This document shows, piece after piece, positions 48,614-57,933 of a DNA stretch of 64,000 bases. A program made the position numbers and the translations under genes. The notes beneath the pieces are model-generated. The model was not told the DNA's origin and searched no databases. It saw only the letters and a program-made list of their open reading frames with translations. How positions within the stretch are numbered: position 1 is the first letter of the stretch; each line of letters starts with the position of its first letter. Source of the DNA: Pseudomonas pharyngis (lineage in GTDB: Bacteria > Pseudomonadota > Gammaproteobacteria > Pseudomonadales > Pseudomonadaceae); NCBI RefSeq assembly GCF_021602345.1, contig NZ_BQID01000003.1:310001-374000 (forward strand). The letters run 5' to 3'.

Positions 48614-50296
48614 CTACTTGCCGGTGATCATCGGCAGGTTCAGCCCTTGTTCCTTGGCGCAGTCGATGGCGATCTGGTAACCGGCATCGGCGTGACGCAT
48701 GACCCCGGTGCCCGGGTCGTTGTGCAGCACGCGAGCGATACGCTCGGCCGCTTCGTCAGTACCGTCGCAGACAATCACCATGCCCGAGTGCTGGGAGAAG
48801 CCCATGCCGACGCCGCCGCCGTGGTGCAGGGACACCCAGGTCGCACCGCTCGCGGTGTTCAGCAGCGCGTTGAGCAGCGGCCAGTCGGAGACGGCATCGG
48901 AGCCGTCCTGCATCGATTCGGTTTCACGGTTCGGACTGGAGACCGAGCCGGAGTCGAGGTGGTCGCGACCGATCACGATCGGCGCCGACAGCTCGCCGCT
49001 GCGCACCATTTCGTTGAACGCCAGACCGAGCTTGGCGCGCAGGCCCAGGCCGACCCAGCAGATACGCGCCGGCAGACCCTGGAAGCTGATGCGCTCGCGG
49101 GCCATGTCCAGCCAGTTGTGCAGGTGCGCGTCGTCCGGGATCAGCTCTTTGACCTTGGCGTCGGTCTTGTAGATGTCCTGCGGATCACCCGACAGCGCAG
49201 CCCAGCGGAACGGGCCGATGCCACGGCAGAACAGCGGACGGATGTAGGCCGGTACGAAGCCAGGGAAATCGAATGCGTTTTCGACGCCTTCTTCCTGAGC
49301 CATCTGACGGATGTTGTTGCCGTAGTCGAAGGTCGGCACGCCCATTTTCTGGAAGTCGAGCATGGCTTTGACGTGCACGGCCATCGATTGCTTGGCGGCC
49401 TTGACCACAGCGGCTGGCTCGGTCTTGGCGCGGGCGCGGTATTCGTCCCAGGTCCAGCCGGCCGGCAGGTAACCGTTGAGCGGATCGTGGGCGCTGGTCT
49501 GGTCGGTGACCATGTCCGGGCGCACGCCGCGCTTGACCAGTTCCGGGAGGATTTCAGCGGCGTTGCCGCACAGGGCGATGGAAACAGCCTTGCCTTCGGA
49601 GGTGTATTTGGCGATGCGGGCCAGCGCGTCGTCGAGGTCTTTGGCCTGCTCGTCGACGTAGCGGGTCTTGAGGCGGAAATCGATGCTGATCTGCTGGCAT
49701 TCGATGTTCAGCGAGCAGGCACCGGCGAGGGTTGCGGCCAGTGGCTGGGCACCGCCCATGCCGCCGAGGCCGGCGGTCAGGACCCACTTGCCGGTGAGGT
49801 TGTCGTTGTAGTGCTGGCGACCGGCTTCAACGAAGGTTTCGTAGGTGCCTTGGACGATGCCCTGGCTGCCGATGTAGATCCAGCTGCCGGCAGTCATCTG
49901 GCCGTACATGGCCAGGCCTTTGGCGTCGAGTTCGTTGAAGTGTTCCCAGGTCGCCCAGTGCGGCACCAGGTTGGAGTTGGCGATCAGTACGCGCGGGGCG
50001 TTGCTGTGGGTCTTGAACACGCCGACCGGCTTGCCCGATTGCACCAGCAGGGTTTCGTCTTCGTTGAGGTTGGTCAGGCTCTCGACGATCTTGTCGTAGC
50101 ACTCCCAGTTACGCGCAGCGCGACCGATGCCACCGTAGACCACCAGCTCTTTCGGGTTCTCGGCGACTTCCGGGTCGAGGTTGTTCATCAACATGCGCAG
50201 CGGCGCTTCGGTCAGCCAGCTCTTGGCGGTCAGCTTGTTGCCGCGGGCGGCACGGATTTCGACGTCACGGAATTTAGTGCGGTTGTTGTCAGTCAC
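48614..50296 (-). CDS. hutU: Urocanate hydratase
   Basis: A 560-aa urocanase converting urocanate to imidazolonepropionate with NAD+ as cofactor. The start is GTG at 50296 (V-TDNNRTKF) after [25 protein letters not shown] is the NAD-binding Rossmann Gly-rich region and [13 protein letters not shown]-like [11 protein letters not shown] carries a conserved Cys. The upstream region carries a sigma-54-like promoter and a HutC-type operator. It is the first gene of the hutU–permease–hutXWV–hutH–hutI–hutG run. Confidence 0.97.
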   Translation of the reverse strand: MTDNNRTKFRDVEIRAARGNKLTAKSWLTEAPLRMLMNNLDPEVAENPKELVVYGGIGRAARNWECYDKIVESLTNLNEDETLLVQSGKPVGVFKTHSNAPRVLIANSNLVPHWATWEHFNELDAKGLAMYGQMTAGSWIYIGSQGIVQGTYETFVEAGRQHYNDNLTGKWVLTAGLGGMGGAQPLAATLAGACSLNIECQQISIDFRLKTRYVDEQAKDLDDALARIAKYTSEGKAVSIALCGNAAEILPELVKRGVRPDMVTDQTSAHDPLNGYLPAGWTWDEYRARAKTEPAAVVKAAKQSMAVHVKAMLDFQKMGVPTFDYGNNIRQMAQEEGVENAFDFPGFVPAYIRPLFCRGIGPFRWAALSGDPQDIYKTDAKVKELIPDDAHLHNWLDMARERISFQGLPARICWVGLGLRAKLGLAFNEMVRSGELSAPIVIGRDHLDSGSVSSPNRETESMQDGSDAVSDWPLLNALLNTASGATWVSLHHGGGVGMGFSQHSGMVIVCDGTDEAAERIARVLHNDPGTGVMRHADAGYQIAIDCAKEQGLNLPMITGK

Positions 50297-50428
50297 GAAA
50301 AAGACTCCTCAGCGATCAATTCAAACCAACCCTGGCAGTGGGCAAGCAGCCTGTGCGCCTCAGTGCGCGACAAGCGAATCAGTGGACGCTGCGGAGAGTC
50401 TCGATCGACTCATACGCATACGTCTTTA

Positions 50429-50442
50429 CTTGTACATACAAG
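50429..50442. promoter_or_regulatory. HutC operator at hutU
   Basis: CTTGTA-CA-TACAAG, a perfect dyad, within ACTTGTACATACAAGCAT, closely matching the HutC operator known from the P. putida hutU promoter. It covers the expected start of transcription from the sigma-54 site, so HutC could block initiation; urocanate would release it. Confidence 0.8.
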
Positions 50443-50445
50443 CAT

Positions 50446-50462
50446 ATGCAATCGAGCGGCCA
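50446..50462 (-). promoter_or_regulatory. Sigma-54 promoter of hutU
   Basis: Minus strand TGGCCGCTCGATTGCAT: GG and GC are exactly 10 bases apart and the -12 half TTGCA is perfect; the -24 half departs from TGGCACG. Transcription would start about 12 bases on, near 50436, inside the operator at 50429-50442. Sigma-54 control of hutU, via NtrC/CbrB, is known in P. fluorescens. Confidence 0.7.
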
Positions 50463-50655
50463 ACTTGTTGGAGGGCTGTTCAATAAAAATTCCGAACAGG
50501 GCTGCAGAGCGCCTGAATCAAGGGCTCTGGCGTCCATGAAATTTTTCGCGGGGTGGATAGAGGGTGGCGAGAGGTTGTTACGGAAACGTGGTTCTGCGCC
50601 ACGCTGGGGCGTTCGGTAACAAGTTGGTGCGCATTTCGGGAACGTCGGGACGAAA

Positions 50656-50686
50656 AAAAACCGCTGCTTTCAAAGCAGCGGTTTTT
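50656..50686. terminator. Terminator after hutD
   Basis: AAAACCGCTGCTTT, C, AAAGCAGCGGTTTTT: a 14-base arm hairpin with runs of A and T on both sides, about 30 bases beyond the hutD stop and upstream of the hutU promoter. Confidence 0.88.
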
Positions 50687-50716
50687 GATCGTTTCCCACG
50701 AAGAACGTGTGAAGGA

Positions 50717-51286
50717 TCAGCGCGGGGACAGTTCGATCACGCAGCAGCCGGCATTCACGGCGATCTCGGTCAGCCCGGTGTTACCGTCCAGTTGCAGGCA
50801 GTCATGGCGGCCGAGTTGCGAGGCGCTGTCACCGACCGTGACCTCCAGCAGCTCGCTGACGCTGAAGACCAGCACGATACTTGCAGAACTGAAAAACCGC
50901 TGTTCGCCGTCCAGCCATTGCAGGCGTGCGCTGTAACGCTGGGGCGAGTAGATCAGGTTGAAGTCGCGGATCGCGCCGCCGAGCAAGGTGCAGGACACCT
51001 GGCTTTCGCCGCTGAAGGCAAACGGGTCGAGAGGTAACAACGGCCGGGTATCGTCGCCGTCGACACACAGAGTCATGCCGTCGCCCTGCAACACCGTGAT
51101 GACCCGCTGGTAACCGGCGAAGGTCGAAAAGCCGCCGGATTCGGCGATGTCGGCAATCGACAGACGCCAGCCGAAACCGTCGAGGCCGGCGCCGGCGTCA
51201 CGGGTGATTTCCTCGGTGCTGCCGCCGCCGTTTTTCCACGGCATGCGCGGGTAGCCTTCGGCGCGTAATACCTTCAACTCTTTCAT
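50717..51286 (-). CDS. hutD: HutD-family protein
   Basis: A 189-aa two-barrel cupin-like protein. MPWKNGGGSTEEI near the N-terminus and GFGWRLSIADIAESGGFSTFAGYQRVITVLQG are the family hallmarks. In P. fluorescens it is described as limiting the upper level of hut expression, possibly by binding formylglutamate. It overlaps hutC by ATGA, so the two are coupled. Confidence 0.93.
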   Translation of the reverse strand: MKELKVLRAEGYPRMPWKNGGGSTEEITRDAGAGLDGFGWRLSIADIAESGGFSTFAGYQRVITVLQGDGMTLCVDGDDTRPLLPLDPFAFSGESQVSCTLLGGAIRDFNLIYSPQRYSARLQWLDGEQRFFSSASIVLVFSVSELLEVTVGDSASQLGRHDCLQLDGNTGLTEIAVNAGCCVIELSPR

Positions 51287-52032
51287 TTATGAAACCGACC
51301 TTCCAGACGATGACGAGAACCGGGGTGAATCAGGCGCGCCGCCGTCACCGGCTGACGACCCGACCACGTGCGGCGGCGGATCAGCAGGCAAGGCTCGCCT
51401 TTTTCGATCTGCAGCAATTTGCATTCGGACGCTTCGGCAAGGATCGCTTCGACCACGTGCTCACCTTCGGTCAGCGGCGCGACCTGGTTCAGGTAGGCGT
51501 AAGGCGTCTGCAGGGTGAAGTCCTGCTTGAGGTATTCCGGGGCGACCAGCGCATTGACGAAGCGGTCTTCGATTTGCACCGGAATATCGTTTTCGTAGTG
51601 CACGATCAGCGAGTGAAAGACCTTCTGCCCTTCGCGCATGTCCAGCGCCAGCGCGCGCTCGGAACCGGCGGCCTCCTCTTCCAGGGTGATCACCTGGCAG
51701 GTGTGGCGATGGCCACGGGAGGCGATTTCGTCGGCGATGTTGTGCACTTCGAACAGCGCGGACTGGCTCTTCGGTTCAGCAACGAAAGTGCCGACGCCTT
51801 GCATGCGCACCAGCAGACCGTCGGCGGTCATTTCCCGCAGTGCGCGGTTGATGGTCATGCGGCTGAAGCCCAACTGGCTGACCAGCTCGCTTTCCGACGG
51901 CACGCGGTAATGCGGCGGCCAGTTACCGCTGTCGATCTGCTGGGTGATCATCTGTTTGACGCGGGCGTACAAGGGCGCCGGACTGTCGCCCATGTTCGCG
52001 GCCAACGGGGAGACTGGAGGCGGAGTCGGCAC
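51283..52032 (-). CDS. hutC: Histidine-utilisation repressor HutC
   Basis: A 249-aa GntR/HutC-family regulator. The GTG at 52032 (V-PTPPPVSPL) has AGGGA six bases before it and gives the family length; the ATG much farther up runs across the divergent hutF. The winged helix-turn-helix (residues about 25-85: YRVPSESELVSQLGFSRMTINRAL) precedes a UTRA ligand domain that binds urocanate. It is divergent from hutF across a TGTATATACA dyad. Confidence 0.95.
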   Translation of the reverse strand: MPTPPPVSPLAANMGDSPAPLYARVKQMITQQIDSGNWPPHYRVPSESELVSQLGFSRMTINRALREMTADGLLVRMQGVGTFVAEPKSQSALFEVHNIADEIASRGHRHTCQVITLEEEAAGSERALALDMREGQKVFHSLIVHYENDIPVQIEDRFVNALVAPEYLKQDFTLQTPYAYLNQVAPLTEGEHVVEAILAEASECKLLQIEKGEPCLLIRRRTWSGRQPVTAARLIHPGSRHRLEGRFHK

Positions 52033-52098
52033 GGTGGATCCCTGTTCATTGGTGAAAGTGGCTAGCTTGCCGGAGTTTACCGGGCAGGCAAACGTCTG

Positions 52099-52114
52099 TA
52101 TATGTATATACAAA
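52099..52114. promoter_or_regulatory. HutC-type operator between hutC and hutF
   Basis: ATGTATATACA contains the perfect palindrome TGTATATACA (52103-52112), preceded by another TGTATA at 52097-52102, giving three half-sites in close order. It lies between divergent hutC and hutF, so it could serve autoregulation and hutF control. Confidence 0.65.
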
Positions 52115-52138
52115 TAACACACGATGGGGTGCTGAACC

Positions 52139-53503
52139 ATGTCCGCCTTCTTTGCCGAACGCGCGCTGCTGCCTAACGGATGGGCCAACAATGTACGTCT
52201 CGAGGTCAGCGCCGATGGCGTGTTGACCCGAATCCAGGCCGATTCCACTGCAGACGGCGCCGAACGGCTGAGCGGTCCGCTGCTGCCGGGGATGCCCAAT
52301 CTGCACTCCCACGCGTTCCAGCGAGCGATGGCAGGACTGGCGGAAGTGGCCGGCAATCCCAACGACAGTTTCTGGACCTGGCGCGATCTGATGTATCGGC
52401 TCGTCGGAAAAATCAGCCCCGACCAGCTCGGTGTGATCGCCCGTCAGCTGTACATCGAAATGCTCAAGGCCGGTTACACCTCGGTCGCCGAATTCCATTA
52501 CGTCCACCACGATAACAACGGCCAGCCTTACGCCGACCCGGCGGAACTGGCATTGCGCATCAGCCAGGCGGCCAGTTCCGCCGGCATCGGTCTGACGTTA
52601 CTTCCCGTGCTCTACAGCCACAGCGGTTTCGGCGGCCAGACGCCGAACGAAGGCCAGCGCCGCTTCATCAACAGCACCGAAAGTTACCTGAAGCTGCAAT
52701 CGCGTCTGCAACCGTTGCTGGCACAGCAAAAGGCGCAGTCGCTGGGCCTGTGCTTCCACTCGTTACGCGCAGTCACGCCGCAGCAGATCAGCGAAGTGCT
52801 GGCGGCCAGCGACCAGCAATGCCCGGTGCACATCCACATCGCCGAGCAGCAGAAGGAAGTCGATGACTGCCTGAGCTGGAGCGGACGTCGCCCGCTGCAA
52901 TGGCTGTACGAAAACACCGAAGTCGATCAGCGCTGGTGCCTGGTGCACGCGACTCACGCCAATCCGGAAGAAGTGACACTGATGGCCAAGAGTCGCGCCA
53001 TCGCCGGCCTGTGCCTGACCACCGAGGCCAACCTCGGCGACGGGATTTTCCCGGCGGTGGATTTCCTCGCTCAAGGCGGGCGCATGGGCATCGGCTCCGA
53101 CAGCCATGTGTCGTTGAGCGTGGTAGAGGAATTGCGTTGGCTGGAATACGGCCAGCGTCTGCGCGATCAACGGCGCAATCGCTTGTATGGCGCGGATCAG
53201 CCGATGGTCGGCCGTACGCTGTATGACGCGGCGCTGGACGGTGGCGCTCAGGCGCTGGGCCAGCCGATCGGCGCGCTGGAAGTCGGCAAGCGTGCCGACT
53301 GGATTGTGCTCGATGGCAGCGATCCGTACCTGGCCACGGCCAGCGGTGACGGGATTCTCAATCGCTGGCTGTTTGCCGGCGGCGACCGTCAGGTGCGCGA
53401 TGTGCTGGTCAATGGTCAGTGGGTCGTGCGGGAGGGGCGCCATGCCGGGGAAGAGGACAGCAATCGCGCCTTCACCCAGGTTCTGCGAGACCTTCTGGGC
53501 TGA
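52139..53503 (+). CDS. hutF: Formimidoylglutamate deiminase
   Basis: A 454-aa amidohydrolase giving N-formylglutamate plus ammonia; together with HutG it makes the five-step route. GMPNLHSHAFQR has the first metal His pair; FHYVHHD, HIHIAEQQKEV and GSDSHVSLS supply the other ligands and the catalytic Asp. Divergent from hutC. A strong terminator follows. Confidence 0.96.
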   Translation: MSAFFAERALLPNGWANNVRLEVSADGVLTRIQADSTADGAERLSGPLLPGMPNLHSHAFQRAMAGLAEVAGNPNDSFWTWRDLMYRLVGKISPDQLGVIARQLYIEMLKAGYTSVAEFHYVHHDNNGQPYADPAELALRISQAASSAGIGLTLLPVLYSHSGFGGQTPNEGQRRFINSTESYLKLQSRLQPLLAQQKAQSLGLCFHSLRAVTPQQISEVLAASDQQCPVHIHIAEQQKEVDDCLSWSGRRPLQWLYENTEVDQRWCLVHATHANPEEVTLMAKSRAIAGLCLTTEANLGDGIFPAVDFLAQGGRMGIGSDSHVSLSVVEELRWLEYGQRLRDQRRNRLYGADQPMVGRTLYDAALDGGAQALGQPIGALEVGKRADWIVLDGSDPYLATASGDGILNRWLFAGGDRQVRDVLVNGQWVVREGRHAGEEDSNRAFTQVLRDLLG

Positions 53504-53506
53504 CAT

Positions 53507-53542
53507 AAAAAACCTGTGGAGGGCAACCTCCACAGGTTTTTT
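53507..53542. terminator. Bidirectional terminator between hutF and the lipocalin gene
   Basis: AAAAAACCTGTGGAGG, GCAA, CCTCCACAGGTTTTTT: a perfect 16-base inverted repeat, including A and T runs. Confidence 0.92.
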
Positions 53543-53550
53543 GTTGCGCG

Positions 53551-54120
53551 TCAGTTGGACGTCTTGGCCATTTGCTGATCCGACGCCCGCCAGATCAGGC
53601 GCGTGGTGTCATAACCCTGCTGACGCGCCTTGCTCAGCAGTTCCTCACGCACCACACCGTTGACGGTCGGCGTGCGGGACAACAGCCACAGATAGCGACG
53701 ACTCGGGTCGCCCACGAGGGCGGTCTTGTAGTCATCGCTGACGTACAGCACCCAGTATTGACCCTTCGCCATACCCGGAATCAGGCGCGAGAACCAGGTA
53801 TCGAACTCGACCCACAGCTTGTCGGTCTTGCCCGGCACCTGTGGATAAGCCGTGCCTTTGACCTCTTCCCACTTCCAGTCTGCCGTCAGACAGCGGTTGT
53901 ACACCGCGATATTGCCGTCGGGCTTGAGCGAGTAACGGGCTTCGGATTGCGCGCAATTGCGCTGGAAATACATCGGCAGCCGGGCCAACTCGTACCAGGT
54001 GCCCTGGTAACGCTTGAGATTGACACTGTTGACCGTCTTCGGCGCCAGCGGATCTTCACCGGACGTGGCGCAGCCGGCCAATACCAGGCCGGCCAAAAGG
54101 ACAAGCAATAACCGCTTCAT
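53551..54120 (-). CDS. blc: Bacterial lipocalin (outer-membrane lipoprotein Blc-like)
   Basis: A 189-aa lipoprotein: the lipobox LAGC (Cys16) follows a short hydrophobic signal. KRYQGTWYELARLPM is the lipocalin GxW motif and the barrel follows, with GKTDKLWVEFDTWFSRLIPGMAKGQYWVL and DPSRRYLWLLSR. Residue +2 after Cys is Ala, compatible with outer-membrane sorting. Binds lipids or similar hydrophobic ligands. A second lipoprotein gene lies upstream, 30 bases away. Confidence 0.92.
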   Translation of the reverse strand: MKRLLLVLLAGLVLAGCATSGEDPLAPKTVNSVNLKRYQGTWYELARLPMYFQRNCAQSEARYSLKPDGNIAVYNRCLTADWKWEEVKGTAYPQVPGKTDKLWVEFDTWFSRLIPGMAKGQYWVLYVSDDYKTALVGDPSRRYLWLLSRTPTVNGVVREELLSKARQQGYDTTRLIWRASDQQMAKTSN

Positions 54121-54151
54121 TGTTTTTCTCCCGTGGGCGCGTAGCCCCGGT

Positions 54152-54406
54152 TTACTTCAGGCCTTGGCCGGAAAACATCAGCACTTTGTCACCGGCGTAC
54201 TGCACGCTGATAAAGCTGTTCTTGTCGCCCCAGGTGCAACTGGACATACCCAGCGCGCCCGAGCAATCGGTGGGCTTGCCAAGCAGCGTCTCGACTTCGG
54301 ACTTGGCCATGCCGGCCGAGAGCTTCGAATAGTTTTCCTGATTGACCTTGCTGCATGCGGCCAACAGCACGCAAAACGACAGCAGGGCGATAGATCGCAG
54401 CGACAT
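54152..54406 (-). CDS. Small lipoprotein, SmpA/BamE-like fold
   Basis: An 84-aa lipoprotein starting MSLRSIALLSFCVLLAAC (lipobox LAAC, Cys18). The mature part contains KLSAGMAKSEVETLLGKPTDCSG, the beginning typical of BamE-like domains, and a possible disulphide (Cys around CSGALGMSSC). It is not the BamE gene itself, being shorter. Start chosen after a CAGGAG site. The open frame extends upstream without support. Same direction as the lipocalin gene. Confidence 0.75.
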   Translation of the reverse strand: MSLRSIALLSFCVLLAACSKVNQENYSKLSAGMAKSEVETLLGKPTDCSGALGMSSCTWGDKNSFISVQYAGDKVLMFSGQGLK

Positions 54407-54688
54407 GGTGTAACTCCTGGAGCGGAAGGGGGATGGCATGGCGCCAACCAGAAGCTTAGAAGAGAAAACCCCTGTCTGGTTCCCTGGCAGACCGGCTATT
54501 TGTTCGCCCGCTCGTCCGGCATTCGTCGGTAAATCAGACACTTTGTGGGGCTATTGAGCATTTCGTCGACTTTCACAAAAGCCGCCTAATCTTTGGCGCG
54601 CCGCGGTCGAAATAAGAGCAGCGCAAAGCCCGATAGTGTGGCAAATTGCCGCCCTTTCTTGACCAGCCCCTTCGCGGTAGCTCTCTTA

Positions 54689-56581
54689 ATGACCAGAAAC
54701 ATGAAATTCAGCCACAAGATCTTGTTGGCTGCCGCCCTCGTGGTGGCCGTTGCATTCGCCTGTTTCATTTTTTTCAACGACTATCGCCAGCGCGAAGCCC
54801 TGCAAAGCAGCACCGAAGCGTCGATGCAGGAACTGGGCAGCCTGACCACCAGCAACATCCAGACCTGGCTGGAAAGCCGCATCCAGTTGCTGCAATCGAT
54901 GGCGCAACAGGTTGTCGCCGACGGCAACGCCCCGGCCAGCCTGAAACGCATCATCGACCTGCCCGCCTACACCGGCAATTTCCAGCTCAGCTACTTCGGC
55001 GGCGCCGACGGCGTCATGTTCTCGGTCCCGGCCGGCAACCGCGCGCCGGATTACGACCCGCGCGCCCGTGGCTGGTACAAGGCCGCCAACGCTGCGCAAC
55101 AGACCATCGTCACCGAACCGTACATCGCCGCCTCGTCGGGCAAACTGGTCATCACGGTCGCCACCCCGGTGCAGCGCCAGGGCCAGATGATCGGTGTGGC
55201 CGGCGCCGACATTGATCTGTCCAGCGTAAGCGCGATCATCAACTCGCTGAACTTCGGCGGCCACGGCCATGCGTTCATCGTCAGCGCCGACGGCAAGATC
55301 CTGATCCACCCGGACAGCAAGCTGGTGCTCAAGACCCTCGCCGAGGCCTACCCCAACGGCGCGCCGAAAGTCAGCCCGGGTCTGAAAGAAGTCGAGTTCG
55401 ACGGCAAGACCCAGCTGATCTCCTTCACCCGCGTCAACGGCGTGCCGTCGGCCGACTGGTACGTGGCACTGGTGCTGGACAAGGACACCGCGTTCTCGAT
55501 GCTCAGCGAATTCCGCACCTCGGCGCTGATCGCCATGGTCATTGCCGTGGTGATCATCATCGCCCTGCTCGGCATGCTGATCCGCGTCCTGATGCAGCCG
55601 CTGCTGACCATGGGCCGCGCCATGCATGACATCGCCGAAGGCGAAGGCGACCTGACCAAACGCCTGACCATCCACGGCCACGATGAATTCGGTGCGCTGG
55701 GGCTGTCGTTCAACCGTTTCGTCGAGCGCATCCACACTTCGATCCGCGAAGTATCGTCCGCCACCGGGCAAGTCAACGAAGTCGCGCTGCGCGTGGTCGC
55801 AGCGTCGAACTCGTCGATGTTCAACTCCGACCAGCAAGCTTCGCGCACCAACAGCGTGGCCGCCGCGATCAACCAGCTCGGCGCCGCCGCCCAGGAAATC
55901 GCCCAGAACGCCGCCCTCGCCTCCCAGCACTCAAGCGACGCGCGAAGCCTGGCCGAAGACGGCCAGCAGGTTGTGGATAAAACCATCCACGCGATGCAGC
56001 AACTGTCGGCGAAGATCAGCGACTCCTGCGGCAACATCGAAACCCTGAACAGCAACACCGTGAACATCGGGCAGATTCTGGAAGTGATCACCAGCATCTC
56101 CCAGCAGACCAATCTGCTGGCGCTCAACGCCGCGATCGAAGCGGCCCGTGCCGGTGAGGCCGGTCGCGGTTTCGCCGTGGTCGCCGACGAAGTCCGCAAC
56201 CTGGCGCACCGCACCCAGGATTCGGCGCAGCAAGTGCAGAAGATGATCGAAGAGCTGCAAGTCGGCGCACGTCAGGCGGTCGGCATCATGACCGAGAGCC
56301 AGCGCGAGAGCGAAAGCAGCGTCGGCATCGCCAACCAGGCCGGCGAACGCCTGGGCAGCGTGACCCAGCGTATCGGCGAGATCGACGGCATGAACCAGTC
56401 GGTGGCGACCGCGACGGAAGAGCAGACGGCAGTGGTCGAGTCGATCAACGTTGATATCAACGAGATCAACACGCTGAACCAGGAAGGCGTGGAGAACTTG
56501 CAGGCGACTTTGCGGGCTTGTGCGGATCTGGAGCAGCAGGCTGCGCGGTTGAAGCAGTTGGTTGGCAGCTTCCGAATCTAA
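54689..56581 (+). CDS. Amino-acid chemoreceptor (dCache-type methyl-accepting chemotaxis protein)
   Basis: A 630-aa receptor: membrane helix ([18 protein letters not shown]), a periplasmic dCache domain of about 250 residues, second helix ([19 protein letters not shown]), HAMP, then the signalling tip [18 protein letters not shown]. The amino-acid-binding motif known from PctA is complete with the same spacing: Tyr, Arg and Trp-Tyr in YDPRARGWY, Tyr in TEPYIAAS and Asp in GVAGADI. So an amino-acid ligand is well supported, though which one is not. ATG 54701 is an alternative start, four codons on. Confidence 0.92.
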   Translation: MTRNMKFSHKILLAAALVVAVAFACFIFFNDYRQREALQSSTEASMQELGSLTTSNIQTWLESRIQLLQSMAQQVVADGNAPASLKRIIDLPAYTGNFQLSYFGGADGVMFSVPAGNRAPDYDPRARGWYKAANAAQQTIVTEPYIAASSGKLVITVATPVQRQGQMIGVAGADIDLSSVSAIINSLNFGGHGHAFIVSADGKILIHPDSKLVLKTLAEAYPNGAPKVSPGLKEVEFDGKTQLISFTRVNGVPSADWYVALVLDKDTAFSMLSEFRTSALIAMVIAVVIIIALLGMLIRVLMQPLLTMGRAMHDIAEGEGDLTKRLTIHGHDEFGALGLSFNRFVERIHTSIREVSSATGQVNEVALRVVAASNSSMFNSDQQASRTNSVAAAINQLGAAAQEIAQNAALASQHSSDARSLAEDGQQVVDKTIHAMQQLSAKISDSCGNIETLNSNTVNIGQILEVITSISQQTNLLALNAAIEAARAGEAGRGFAVVADEVRNLAHRTQDSAQQVQKMIEELQVGARQAVGIMTESQRESESSVGIANQAGERLGSVTQRIGEIDGMNQSVATATEEQTAVVESINVDINEINTLNQEGVENLQATLRACADLEQQAARLKQLVGSFRI

Positions 56582-56659
56582 GTCGTTCGAAGCCGTCTTC
56601 GCGCTTGAACCCGCGAAGACGGAACAACGCTAGACACGCTTGTCACCTCGGACTGACTC

Positions 56660-56688
56660 AGGACTGAATTAAGACTAAACTCAGTCCT
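56660..56688. promoter_or_regulatory. Inverted repeat, probable operator of the toxin–antitoxin pair
   Basis: AGGACTGA at 56660-56667 and its exact complement TCAGTCCT at 56681-56688, 13 bases apart, 25 bases upstream of the antitoxin start. Phd/YefM antitoxins commonly bind such repeats over their own promoter. Confidence 0.5.
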
Positions 56689-56712
56689 AGTCCACTCAGC
56701 GAGGCGCAGCCC

Positions 56713-56985
56713 GTGAAGCTTTCATCCCAGATCAAACCCATCAGCTACCTGAAAAGCCATACCGCCGAAATCGTCAAAACGATTAGCGAAAGCCGTGAGC
56801 CGCTGGTGATTACCCAGAACGGCGAAGCGAAGCTTGTAGTCATGGACGTCAAAAGTTTTGAAGAGCAGGAAGAAACAATGGCTCTGCTCAAACTGCTTGC
56901 CATGGGAAATCGAGAAATTGAGGAAGGCAAGTACAGGGACGTTGAAGACGTTTTCGCAGAGTTGGACAGGATCGACCCCCAATGA
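56713..56985 (+). CDS. Phd/YefM-family antitoxin
   Basis: A 90-aa antitoxin starting at GTG (V-KLSSQIKPIS). ISYLKSHTAEIVKTISESREPLVITQNGEAKLVVMD is the DNA-binding Phd/YefM fold; the C-terminal about 35 residues (LLAMGNREIEEGKYRDVEDV) would wrap the toxin. Its stop overlaps the toxin start (ATGA). Base composition is less GC-rich than that of neighbours. Confidence 0.88.
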   Translation: MKLSSQIKPISYLKSHTAEIVKTISESREPLVITQNGEAKLVVMDVKSFEEQEETMALLKLLAMGNREIEEGKYRDVEDVFAELDRIDPQ

Positions 56986-57314
56986 GTTTGAAGGTCGTTA
57001 TTCTTCAGTCCGCCGAAACAGATCTCAAAGATCTTCGCACCTACCTCATCAAACAGTTCTCACCTCAAACCTGGCATAGCACTTATGCCAGCTTGAAGAT
57101 CGCTATTCGCAGTCTCGCATCCTTACCCTATTCAGGTTCCATTCCCGAAGAAATAGAAAGGCTGAACCTTGGTCAATATCGACAAGTCATCTCTGGCTTG
57201 AATCGCATCATTTATGAAGTCCGAGAGCAAACCATCTATATCCATATCATCGCCGATACGAGAAAAAACCTGCCTGCACTCTTGATGAAGCGTTTGCTTC
57301 AAGGCAATCCGTGA
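56982..57314 (+). CDS. RelE/ParE-family toxin
   Basis: A 110-aa RelE/ParE fold protein: N-terminal LKVVILQSAETDLKDLRTYL, then LASLPYSGSIPEEIERL and a final strand GLNRIIYEVREQTIYIHIIADTR. Conserved basic/aromatic residues near RQVISGLNRIIYE are in the position of the active strand. It may target the ribosome or gyrase; the target cannot be told from sequence. GC is 27 of 60 in 57001-57060. Confidence 0.87.
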   Translation: MSLKVVILQSAETDLKDLRTYLIKQFSPQTWHSTYASLKIAIRSLASLPYSGSIPEEIERLNLGQYRQVISGLNRIIYEVREQTIYIHIIADTRKNLPALLMKRLLQGNP

Positions 57315-57327
57315 GTCTGATGCAGCT

Positions 57328-57930
57328 TCAGAAACTCGACCCCGGCTGCGAAAGAAACTCCAGCTCCTCAACCGTAGACTCCCGCCCCAACACCGCATTG
57401 CGATGCGGAAACCGTCCAAACCGTGCAATCACCCGCTGATGCCGCTCGGCATAATCCAGGTTGTCGACAAACACTCCGCGCTCCGCCTCCGGCTGTTCAG
57501 CCACCAGTTCGATGAATCGCGAGACCGCTTCATTCTGCACCGCGAGGTTTTCGCAGTGTTCGAAGACGAGGTAGATGAAGAGTCGCTGGATCGGCTTCAA
57601 CTGCCGATCGAAGTCTGCAGCAATCCCCTGAGCCACCAGTTTCTGTGCCCGTAGATCGCCGGAAAAAGCCTTGGGCGTATCGCGAAAGATCATTCGCGGG
57701 AGTTGGTCGAGCAGCAGCACCAGCGCCAGCCAACCTTCGGGATGTTGCGTCCACTCGGTCAATTCGCCAGCGAGGGCCTGATCGACAAAGACCCCGAAAC
57801 GCTCACGCGCTTCGAGGTCCTGGCTGTCTTTCTTGCCGAACCACAACTTGCCCTTTTCAGCCGTTACATCCTTTGCCGATTCGGACTGACCGAACCACCA
57901 ATCGAGCAACGGCTGCCAGGGCGCGGTCAT
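57328..57930 (-). CDS. DUF924 family protein
   Basis: A 200-aa protein of the DUF924 family: WFGQSE at the start, then LLDQLPRMIFRDTPKAF and HCENLAVQNEAV, and FGRFPHRNAVLGRES near the end. All-helical, TPR-like in known structures, function unknown. It lies three bases after fbp in the same direction, so co-transcription is likely. It faces the toxin gene tail-to-tail. Confidence 0.85.
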   Translation of the reverse strand: MTAPWQPLLDWWFGQSESAKDVTAEKGKLWFGKKDSQDLEARERFGVFVDQALAGELTEWTQHPEGWLALVLLLDQLPRMIFRDTPKAFSGDLRAQKLVAQGIAADFDRQLKPIQRLFIYLVFEHCENLAVQNEAVSRFIELVAEQPEAERGVFVDNLDYAERHQRVIARFGRFPHRNAVLGRESTVEELEFLSQPGSSF

Positions 57931-57933
57931 GGT

